A DNA stretch of 64,000 nucleotides. Source: Lachnospiraceae bacterium. Lineage in GTDB: Bacteria; Bacillota; Clostridia; Lachnospirales; Lachnospiraceae. A program made the translations under genes and the position numbers. Numbering within the stretch: position 1 is the stretch's first letter; every line of letters starts with the position of its first letter. This document shows, piece after piece, positions 20,786 through 28,191 of this stretch. Under the pieces are notes generated by a model. It was not told the origin of the DNA, made no database searches, and saw only the letters and a program-made list of their open reading frames with translations. The stretch spans positions 19,360 to 83,359 of the forward strand of contig JAGBLN010000042.1 in the NCBI GenBank assembly GCA_017635395.1, written 5' to 3'.

Positions 20786-22885
20786 TTATGCCAGCAGGGA
20801 CAGAAGCTTGTTGGACCTTGCAACGAACTTGGTCATTGCATCGGGATCCAGGGGCTCGTTCTGGAGACGGGCAAGATCGTAGAGCTGCTCGAAGAGAAGC
20901 TGTGAGTTCTCGCTGTCCTGATCTGCCAGTATCTTCTGGACAAGCTTATTTGATGTATTCAGGATAAGGGTCTGGCCTTCCTTCGGGAAGCCGCCCATAT
21001 CGAGACCGTTTGACGCATACATCTTCATCATATCCTGCATACGCCTTGACTCCTCGGAAACCGTAAGGAGCGAAGAAATATCCTTATTCTTGAGCTTGTC
21101 AGCCTTTACAGTGATGTTGTCCTTCTTGATAGTCTTCTTGAAGATCTTCTCAAGGATCTTGGTCTGTTCAGCCAGTTCCTCCTCTACCTTGCCGGACTTC
21201 TTAGCAGTCAGGTCATCGGTGATCTCAGCATCTATGCGCAGGAAGTGGATGTTCTCGTTTTTCCTCTCAAGCTGCTGCATGAAAGGCTGGTCGATATTGT
21301 CCTTGAGCACGACAGCAGTCTTTTTTGCCTTCCGGAACATATTCACATACTGGCTCTGCTGCTGCATGTCGGTTACGTAGAATATCTTCTTTTCCCTAGG
21401 CTCTTCAGCTTCAGCCTCATCATCCGGTGACTTCTTCTCGTCATCGCTTACGATCTCAGCCTCTACCTTGTTGCCGTCTTCATCAACAGCATTCTCTTCG
21501 GACTCACCGTCCTCTGTATCGATAGGCTTAACCTCAAGGCACTCAGGCAGTGTCATGTACTTGCTGTCAATGTCCTTAAAGAGGATGTAGTCAGTCATCT
21601 TCTCGCAGAACTTGTCATCCTTTAAGCAGCCATACTTGATGAAGGGGCTGATATCATCCCAGTACTTCTCGTACTCTTCACGCTCTGTCTTGCACATTCC
21701 GGCAAGCTTGTCAGCAACCTTCTTGGAAATGTACTCGGAAATCTTCTTTACGAAACCGTCATTCTGCAGTGCTGATCTGGAAACGTTAAGAGGAAGATCC
21801 GGACAGTCGATAACGCCCTTTAAGAGCATCAGATACTCAGGAATAACTTCCTTGATGTTGTCTGCTATGAACACCTGATTGTTGTAAAGCTTTATCACGC
21901 CCTCAATGGACTCAAATTCCATATTGATGCGGGGGAAGTAAAGTATACCCTTTAAGTTAAAGGGATAGTCCATGTTCAGATGTATCCAGAAAAGCGGCTC
22001 CTTATAATCGTGGAATACCTTTCTGTAGAAGTCCAGATACTCGTCCTTTGTGCACTCATTGGGATGCTTTGCCCAGAGAGGTGTGGTATCATTCAGGGCT
22101 ACAGGGCGCTTCTTTATCTTAAGCTTGTCCTCGCTCTTTTCCTTGCTGGTGTCTTCATTTCCATCAGCATCTTTAGGATATGTGCCGGGGATTTCTTCCA
22201 GTACCTCGTCTGTATCAAGCTTCTCAGAAACCTTGATGGTCTCGGTCAGCTCCTCGCCTTCTTTTGTAAGGAATATCTCATAAGGCATGAAGGAGCAGTA
22301 CTTCTTCAGTACGTCCTCAGCCTCATACTTATTACAGTACTTGGTGCAGTCCTCGGATACATGAAGGGTGATCTCAGTTCCCACTTCTGTCCTGCTGCCC
22401 TCTGTCATCTCATAATCGGTACCGCCGTTGCAGCTCCAGTGAACAGGCTTCTCGCCCTCACGGTATGAAAGGGTATCGATCTCAACTTCCTCGGCTACCA
22501 TGAATGCGGAATAGAATCCCAGACCGAAATGGCCGATAATCTGATCCTCATTAGCTTTATCCTTATACTTCTCAATGAAATCCGTTGCTCCGGAAAATGC
22601 GATCTGGTTGATATACTCCTCAACTTCCTTCTCGCTCATACCGAGACCGTTATCAATAACCTTGATGGTCTTGTTCTCAGGGCTTACGATGACCTCGATC
22701 TTACCCTTGTAGCCGTCAGGAAGGCTGTACTCTCCCATCATATCCAGCTTTTTTAATTTTGTGATGGCGTCAGAGCCGTTGCTGACCAGCTCCCTGTAAA
22801 AGATATCCTGATCAGAATACATCCATTTTTTAATGATCGGGAAAATATTCTCGCTGCTGATTGATAAGCTTCCCTTACTTGCCAT
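20786..22885 (-). CDS. htpG: Hsp90-family chaperone HtpG
   Basis: 699 residues from the ATG with AAAGGATG upstream; an in-frame start 30 codons earlier has no support. GHKL ATPase motifs: YRELVSNGSDAITKL (catalytic Glu and Asn), VIDNGLGMSEKEV, and GHFGLGFYSAFMVAEEVEI. The middle domain has PLWAKHPNE, GILYFPR and NVSRSALQND, and the C-terminal dimer domain ends the protein. An acidic, Glu-rich insert (about 490-530, DDEKKSPDDEAEAEEPREK) lies in the middle domain and makes it longer than the usual bacterial length of about 630. Upstream lie a sigma-A promoter and a perfect CIRCE operator, so the HrcA repressor should control it. Transcribed alone and divergently from the PAS-GGDEF gene. Confidence 0.96.
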   Translation of the reverse strand: MASKGSLSISSENIFPIIKKWMYSDQDIFYRELVSNGSDAITKLKKLDMMGEYSLPDGYKGKIEVIVSPENKTIKVIDNGLGMSEKEVEEYINQIAFSGATDFIEKYKDKANEDQIIGHFGLGFYSAFMVAEEVEIDTLSYREGEKPVHWSCNGGTDYEMTEGSRTEVGTEITLHVSEDCTKYCNKYEAEDVLKKYCSFMPYEIFLTKEGEELTETIKVSEKLDTDEVLEEIPGTYPKDADGNEDTSKEKSEDKLKIKKRPVALNDTTPLWAKHPNECTKDEYLDFYRKVFHDYKEPLFWIHLNMDYPFNLKGILYFPRINMEFESIEGVIKLYNNQVFIADNIKEVIPEYLMLLKGVIDCPDLPLNVSRSALQNDGFVKKISEYISKKVADKLAGMCKTEREEYEKYWDDISPFIKYGCLKDDKFCEKMTDYILFKDIDSKYMTLPECLEVKPIDTEDGESEENAVDEDGNKVEAEIVSDDEKKSPDDEAEAEEPREKKIFYVTDMQQQSQYVNMFRKAKKTAVVLKDNIDQPFMQQLERKNENIHFLRIDAEITDDLTAKKSGKVEEELAEQTKILEKIFKKTIKKDNITVKADKLKNKDISSLLTVSEESRRMQDMMKMYASNGLDMGGFPKEGQTLILNTSNKLVQKILADQDSENSQLLFEQLYDLARLQNEPLDPDAMTKFVARSNKLLSLLA

Positions 22886-22999
22886 TTTGATACACATCCT
22901 TTCTTTTATATGATTCTTTATAAATGCTTTTCTGTCTGCGATCCGTACCGGTTCTCCACTGCTCATCCCGGACATACGAACCGCTTTTTCATAATAAAG

Positions 23000-23028
23000 A
23001 GTTTAAGACCGGCAACGAAAAAAGTCAA
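23000..23028 (-). promoter_or_regulatory. Vegetative promoter of htpG
   Basis: TTGACT (23028-23023) and TAAACT (23005-23000) on the minus strand are 17 bases apart. The CIRCE element sits immediately upstream of the -35 box. Confidence 0.75.
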
Positions 23029-23035
23029 GAGAAAA

Positions 23036-23062
23036 TTAGCACTCATTTTTATTGAGTGCTAA
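23036..23062. promoter_or_regulatory. CIRCE operator (HrcA binding site)
   Basis: TTAGCACTC, nine bases, GAGTGCTAA: a perfect 9-9-9 inverted repeat identical to the CIRCE consensus. HrcA binding is known to repress groE and dnaK operons in many bacteria. Here the only downstream gene is htpG. Confidence 0.96.
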
Positions 23063-23161
23063 CAAATCATTTAAAACCACTCCCTCCTGATCCTGAGCTC
23101 CGTTGTACCAACACAATTCCACTCACACTCGGCTGCGGTGGAATGATTTGCTAAAATATGC

Positions 23162-23183
23162 TATAGTAAGCCAAGGCTTACTA
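23162..23183 (+). promoter_or_regulatory. Extended -10 promoter overlapped by a 20-bp palindrome
   Basis: TGCTATAGT (23159-23167) is an extended -10 element for the plus-strand PAS-GGDEF gene. A perfect palindrome, TAGTAAGCC-AA-GGCTTACTA (23164-23183, nine-base arms), covers the end of the -10 and the likely transcription start, the usual place for a repressor site. The regulator is unknown. The -35 region (near 23139) is poor. Confidence 0.55.
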
Positions 23184-23267
23184 CATTACCGTTATGCGTA
23201 TGCGTACATATCATACATATTACACAAATTATCAGAGAAATATAAAAATAGTACCGGAGATATTATT

Positions 23268-24689
23268 ATGGAAATGACAGTAGAGTTGTTTGACAGCATA
23301 ATAAACACATCGCAGGACTGCGTATTCTGGAAGGATAATGAACGCAGGTTTCTAGGTGTAAACCAGGCTTTTCTGGATTTCTACGGTTTTGAATCAGCAG
23401 ATATCCTCATTGGAAAAACCGACGAAGATATGGGATGGCATTCAGATCCTGAGCCTTTTAAACACGATGAACTTCTTGTCCTCTCCGGCAGAAGCACCTA
23501 TAAAGTCCAGGGAAAATGTTTTATCCGCGGTGAAGAAAGGGATATCATTGCATCCAAACGTCCTCTGTATGAAGGAGACAAAATAGTAGGACTTGTGGGC
23601 AGTTTCGTGGATATCACGGATGTGCTGCGCAGGAAAAACGGTGCGGACAGTTCCCAAGTCGTATATACGAGAGAGAGACTCCGTAAGTTCAGTTTCTTTG
23701 ACCACCTCATTGATGAGATCAGCCTGGATGAAATCCTGGATCCGCTGACTGGGGTCCTGTCACGCGCCTACTCCATGAAATTCGTCAGAGCGCTCATCGC
23801 TGATAAGACACCCTTTACTTTTACGATACTGGACCTGGATAATTTCAAATTCATCAATGACAGCTATGGCCACAGTGCAGGCGACACAGTATTAAAAACA
23901 GTTACAATGGAGCTGGCTGATTTTGCTGACGGCTTCGGACTGGTCGGGCGTTTCGGCGGAGACGAACTGTTGCTTATCGACCTTAAGAATACCGATCCGG
24001 ATTCAAAAATCAATTTCTTTGAAAAACTGTATACCAACTCCTCTGCACTGCGGATCAAAGTCCGCTTCGACAACGGTTCCTCTCTCATCACGGGAACTTC
24101 CGGATGTGCTACATTCCCCAATGATTCCGACAACTTTACGGATCTGTTCGGAATCGTCGACAAAATGCTCTATCTTGGGAAAAGCCGTGGACGTAACTGC
24201 TATACTATCTATGACGAATCCGAACACAAAAATGTAGAGATTTCCAAAATTGCAAAACATGGTGTTTTTTCTTCCATGCACAGGCTAAGGCTCGACACGG
24301 AAAATGCTGTGGGTTTTGAGAATAAAATGAAAACCGTAATGCCCCTGTTAGCAGATATACTGCAGGTACGTGACATGTACTATGTCCTTGAAAACAGAAG
24401 AATGAAAGCTGTCAACGACATTTCTTTCAACGGAGATGCCGGCGATATCGCACAGCTTATGACCGGAGACATCTTCTCCGAGAATACACTTGAACGTGTC
24501 GAGAAGGATTCCCCCATATTCTATGATACGCTTCAGAAGAACGGTTTTGAATCTGCAATGGTAGTCAGGATCAGAAAGTCAGACATCGTATACGGCTATC
24601 TCATCTGCGCCGTGGAAAGAAGCAACCGCATATGGCAGGAAAACGAATGTGCCATACTCTACTATCTGGCCGGATTGCTGTCGGAGTAA
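23268..24689 (+). CDS. PAS-GGDEF diguanylate cyclase with C-terminal GAF-like region
   Basis: 473 residues from the ATG with GGAG nine bases upstream; an earlier in-frame ATG (23103) lies upstream of the promoter. A PAS domain (about 5-120) has DCVFWKDNERRFLGVNQAFLDFYG. The GGDEF domain (about 155-325) opens with LDPLTGVLSRAYSM and carries DLDNFKFINDSYGHSAGD and RFGGDELLLIDL. The signature is GGDEL: the last position is Leu rather than Phe, but the catalytic Gly-Gly-Asp/Glu are kept, so activity is likely. No RxxD product-inhibition site is visible five residues upstream. The last 130 residues resemble a GAF-like sensor. It is the only large plus-strand gene, with its own promoter and a candidate operator. 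Confidence 0.9.
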   Translation: MEMTVELFDSIINTSQDCVFWKDNERRFLGVNQAFLDFYGFESADILIGKTDEDMGWHSDPEPFKHDELLVLSGRSTYKVQGKCFIRGEERDIIASKRPLYEGDKIVGLVGSFVDITDVLRRKNGADSSQVVYTRERLRKFSFFDHLIDEISLDEILDPLTGVLSRAYSMKFVRALIADKTPFTFTILDLDNFKFINDSYGHSAGDTVLKTVTMELADFADGFGLVGRFGGDELLLIDLKNTDPDSKINFFEKLYTNSSALRIKVRFDNGSSLITGTSGCATFPNDSDNFTDLFGIVDKMLYLGKSRGRNCYTIYDESEHKNVEISKIAKHGVFSSMHRLRLDTENAVGFENKMKTVMPLLADILQVRDMYYVLENRRMKAVNDISFNGDAGDIAQLMTGDIFSENTLERVEKDSPIFYDTLQKNGFESAMVVRIRKSDIVYGYLICAVERSNRIWQENECAILYYLAGLLSE

Positions 24690-24743
24690 GGCGGCTGATT
24701 TCTTCAGTAGATATTCCATATTTTTGGTTTATCAGAATGTATT

Positions 24744-24902
24744 TTATAAATCTTCTTCCCCGCTCTCTGCGCAGACAGCCACCGTAATTCCGAATGTATA
24801 ATCCTTATCCCTGATAGTTCTTGCCACATCCTTCTTCTGCAGAATATATCCGGACTCTTTTCTGCATTTTATGCAAAACTCTCTCCTGCATGTTTCTGCC
24901 AT
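24744..24902 (-). CDS. Short zinc-ribbon protein, likely remnant of an MqsA-type antitoxin
   Basis: 52 residues: MAETCRREFCIKCRKESG, a middle with VARTIRDKDYTFGITVAV, and CAESGEEDL-stop. The CxxC pair, the central beta-strand pattern and the final C-x-x-(C)GEE pattern match the N-terminal zinc ribbon of MqsA/YgiT-type antitoxins. The last zinc Cys is Ser (AGC instead of TGC), and the C-terminal DNA-binding domain is absent. The ATG is six bases after the stop of the 788-residue gene, with no clear SD, so any translation would be by coupling. Whether it is a working small protein or a relic cannot be told from sequence. Confidence 0.5.
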   Translation of the reverse strand: MAETCRREFCIKCRKESGYILQKKDVARTIRDKDYTFGITVAVCAESGEEDL

Positions 24903-24908
24903 AATTTG

Positions 24909-27275
24909 TCACGTACCAAGCCCTTCTTCAAAAGAACTCTTGAACTTATTCATGCTTTTCATTGCAATCTTCATCGCATGTGCTGACTCATCCATATTCT
25001 TTATCTCGGCCTTCAATTTTTTCTTTTCTTCTTTGGGCACAACATTTTCACGCAGCTTAAGTTCTACAGCTTTCTTTTCTAATTTGGCTATGTTTTCCAC
25101 ATACTTCTCGTATACATAATCAGAATATTCTATGTCATGTTCATCATTCAAAAAGATTTCATACATCGATACCATGAGTTTTGCTGACTGAAGTATAGTA
25201 GCCTTCTTTCCCATGACCCCGACAGCACTTACCGTGGCACCTGCACCTGCACCAACACCGATTCCATTCAGGGCTCCGCCACCAACAATAGCCATTGTCC
25301 CACCTGCCATTCCCATACCTCCAACTGCAATCGCCCCGCCGCCAAGATATGCAAGACATGCACTTGTAAGTGCGGCACCGCTAAGTCCTGCAAATTGCGT
25401 TCCAACCAGCGCAACTGCAATTGCCGGTGCAAACATTCCGGCAGTTGCGACTGTCGCAACTGCAATTACAGCCGTAACCGCAAATCCCGTTAATGTTGAT
25501 TTTAATACCTCATTCAGCTCTCTCACTACCCTATTGTATGTTTTCCGCAGCCTTGCAACATAACCGGCACTGCAAAATCTGTATGATAATTCCGTATCCA
25601 GAAAAGTATCACCTGCATCTTTTTTATATCCAACCATAGGATTACTAAGCGGCTGATATTTTTTACTAGGAACATCGTTGCCTTTCTTGTCCTTTTCAAG
25701 ACTAAGAGCATAGTAAGGCTCAAATAACATTGCCTCCAGAAGAACTAACCTGAACCAGGTTCCGTCCGGCTGCTTTGAAGCAATCAGTTTAATCAGTTCA
25801 TCCTGCTCATACCAGTGAAGCTTTACACTATTATCATTGACAAAGCTTGAAAAGCCCATTTCCATATAGCTTTTCCACTCTTTTACCCACTCAAGTTTCA
25901 GTTGCTTTGCCGCTTTGCCACTTCCAAGTGAACCGGTATTCCGTATATCATTCAGAGTCTTCAGAAGTTCTACATTATAAAGAATTTCCGTCTGCTCGAC
26001 TGTGAGGCCGAATTTCTCAACTCTGTCTGTATCCCCCAGCTTGTCGTATATTTTTCTATCAGCGTCAGTATATGTATTCCTTTGTATCTCCTCATACATA
26101 GCCTTTATCTGCTTAACATTACGGAGTTTTAAGTAATTTACGACCTCGCTACCAAGTGCAACAGTAAACCGTCCTACGCCCACATAATTTACCGAAATGA
26201 AATACTTCTCAGTAATAACAGCCTCTGTTAAATCTATGGCCGTAAATACACCAGTGGATACTAACAGCATTCTTGAAACCGTCTGATTATTAAAGGGAAC
26301 TATACTCTTCCAATTAATGCTTCCCATTTCAGCCAGCGACTTAACCCTGTTCTGCCGCATCAGCGCACAGAAACGGCGGACAAAATAAAATGTCCTCACA
26401 ACACATTCATTTGCGATTACGGGAAGTGCCTGTCTTCCAAGCTCTGCCACTGCACCAAGCTCACCACGAAAATCCATTTTAAGCTCTGTACCTTTTATAA
26501 GCTTTCCTGCTTTATCCCGTTTTGCAAACAATGTCCCATTAAATATTTTCGAAATGAATACTGACAGATTTTCATCATTTACGGAAATATCTCTTATAAA
26601 CGGAATTGATGATACTTCTTTAGCCATAGATAATACCGGTCCCGGTATGCCGGTTCCCCCACTTAGTCCGGCTGAGCCGCTTGACCCTGCCACATCACTT
26701 ACTAAATGGAAAAACCATATTACAGTACCTCTAAAAATTTTATCAGGTATATTTTTCCCGATAAAAATTTTACTTTTCTCCGGAACAGGAACAGCGATAA
26801 ACCTTCCTGATGTATCAGTTCCATACGATAAACCGGTGAACTGTGTCAAAAGCGAAAAAATCAATCCTGCAACGGTGGGGTGATGTGCGAAATCCCTCAA
26901 ATGATGCTGAAGTCCGCCTCCGAAATCCGGTGTATTTCCATCAGCCGGAATCGGGAACCTGGATTCAAGAAACTTTACCGCACCACCAATATCATTGCTC
27001 CTGCCGCCTAACAGTTTTGAAATGCTTATCACAAATTTTTCCACTTGGGAACTTGAACATGATCTTCCCCTCGCAAGGTTAAGTTCACCGACCCACAGAA
27101 TGTCCAATATGCCACTGATAATCCCCGCGGCAGTTGCGACAAAATAGTCTATCCTGTCTGCCTGACTCGATAATAACTCTATTTCTTTATCGAGTTCAAA
27201 TACCGTTTTTTCAATTTCAGCTGATGCAGCATGTCTGCCGTCAAGCAGCTCCACAGATATTTCATTTTTTGCCAT
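24909..27275 (-). CDS. Large protein with a glycine-rich hydrophobic C-terminal region (HerA cassette gene 4)
   Basis: 788 residues, family not recognised. No signal peptide. An early weak hydrophobic stretch (YFVATAAGIISGILDILWV, about 45-63) is followed by a long mostly soluble region. Residues about 590-700 are strongly hydrophobic and Gly/Ala-rich (FAVTAVIAVATVATAGMF; AYLGGGAIAVGGMGMAGG; GIGVGAGAGATVSAVGV), a glycine-zipper pattern known from proteins that insert into membranes. The tail is charged and probably coiled (KLEKKAVELKLRENVVPKEE). It is last of four genes in the HerA operon, 79 bp after the preceding gene. A membrane-acting effector is one reading, a structural membrane partner another. 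Confidence 0.65.
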   Translation of the reverse strand: MAKNEISVELLDGRHAASAEIEKTVFELDKEIELLSSQADRIDYFVATAAGIISGILDILWVGELNLARGRSCSSSQVEKFVISISKLLGGRSNDIGGAVKFLESRFPIPADGNTPDFGGGLQHHLRDFAHHPTVAGLIFSLLTQFTGLSYGTDTSGRFIAVPVPEKSKIFIGKNIPDKIFRGTVIWFFHLVSDVAGSSGSAGLSGGTGIPGPVLSMAKEVSSIPFIRDISVNDENLSVFISKIFNGTLFAKRDKAGKLIKGTELKMDFRGELGAVAELGRQALPVIANECVVRTFYFVRRFCALMRQNRVKSLAEMGSINWKSIVPFNNQTVSRMLLVSTGVFTAIDLTEAVITEKYFISVNYVGVGRFTVALGSEVVNYLKLRNVKQIKAMYEEIQRNTYTDADRKIYDKLGDTDRVEKFGLTVEQTEILYNVELLKTLNDIRNTGSLGSGKAAKQLKLEWVKEWKSYMEMGFSSFVNDNSVKLHWYEQDELIKLIASKQPDGTWFRLVLLEAMLFEPYYALSLEKDKKGNDVPSKKYQPLSNPMVGYKKDAGDTFLDTELSYRFCSAGYVARLRKTYNRVVRELNEVLKSTLTGFAVTAVIAVATVATAGMFAPAIAVALVGTQFAGLSGAALTSACLAYLGGGAIAVGGMGMAGGTMAIVGGGALNGIGVGAGAGATVSAVGVMGKKATILQSAKLMVSMYEIFLNDEHDIEYSDYVYEKYVENIAKLEKKAVELKLRENVVPKEEKKKLKAEIKNMDESAHAMKIAMKSMNKFKSSFEEGLGT

Positions 27276-27354
27276 CCAAATATTTCTCCAAATTTTATCC
27301 AGCTACCTGTTCAAATAAAATCAATGCGTTTCTCCCATCTATGCCGGCAAATAA

Positions 27355-28191
27355 TCAATCATCAAAAATAATTTCATCCGGAAGTTCAAGTTCTGCGTTG
27401 AATTCCACTATAGAAGATTTCATCTTTTCTGCTGCCTCGTCTCCTCCAAGTTCAGCCGCCTTGTTAATGGCGTTGCTAGCCATATCCTTCATGCTGTCCT
27501 TAAGCTGTTCAATTTCATCCGAATGTTCTTCAAGTATCACACCGCCGACATCTACTAATGTTCTATAAGCACCAACTGCAATAGTATATCCTACAGTCTC
27601 CCCCACCGCAGGAGCACCTTTTAAAACGCCATCGGTAAGCAGTTCAGCCGCAAGCCCCACTCCAAATCCTTCCAATCTGCCCAAAGTACCTGCTAAGTTT
27701 TCTCCAAGATCATAAGCCATTTCATTAAGACCAATCTCACCTTTGCCATACGCAACAACGAGATCGCAGGAAGAGATGCCAAATTCTACTAGCTTCTCAG
27801 GAATATCACATCCAAGATCTGTAAGAGATCCCAGTAATTTTTCAGCAGATGCTGTTAATATAGCTCCTACCTCATTAGAAATGAAACCTGTCCCGTCCTG
27901 ATTTTTTGCTTTGATATCTCCAATTGCCTGATCGATTGTTTTTTCCCCTTCAAAGCAATCAATTATTCCTTCAACAGTGGATGTTGCAGCAGCTATAGCC
28001 GATGAAACGTCAAAGTTTTCAATATCTGCTTCAGGTGATTTAAGTATCAGTTCTTCTGATTCATCAAAATCAGTATCAAGCTTTTCTTCTTGATCATCAA
28101 AATCAAATTTGATTTCCCCTATTTCATTTGATTCTGCCATCTCATTCAGTTCTTCTGCTGATCCCAGCTCATTATTAAATCCGTTATGCAT
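27355..28191 (-). CDS. Acidic protein with Gly/Ala-rich helical core (HerA cassette gene 3)
   Basis: 278 residues, family not recognised. Start ATG at 28191 is preferred: GGAGG lies eight bases upstream, whereas the GTG at 28200 overlaps that SD. It overlaps the ATPase gene by eight bases (ATGCATAA). The first 75 residues are very acidic (FDFDDQEEKLDTDFDESEE). The core has amphipathic to hydrophobic stretches such as AAELLTDGVLKGAPAVGET and VGYTIAVGAYRTLVDVGGV. The C-terminus returns to charged helix (DSMKDMASNAINKAAELGG). The pattern recalls immunity or chaperone-like partners of membrane-active proteins, which fits its place just before the glycine-zipper gene; this is inference. Confidence 0.65.
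   Translation of the reverse strand: MHNGFNNELGSAEELNEMAESNEIGEIKFDFDDQEEKLDTDFDESEELILKSPEADIENFDVSSAIAAATSTVEGIIDCFEGEKTIDQAIGDIKAKNQDGTGFISNEVGAILTASAEKLLGSLTDLGCDIPEKLVEFGISSCDLVVAYGKGEIGLNEMAYDLGENLAGTLGRLEGFGVGLAAELLTDGVLKGAPAVGETVGYTIAVGAYRTLVDVGGVILEEHSDEIEQLKDSMKDMASNAINKAAELGGDEAAEKMKSSIVEFNAELELPDEIIFDD

Noticed and set aside
25213-25563. Plus-strand frame in the glycine-rich region
   Set aside because: It is the complement of Gly/Ala/Val codons of the cassette protein, which produce long Pro/Ala shadow frames.
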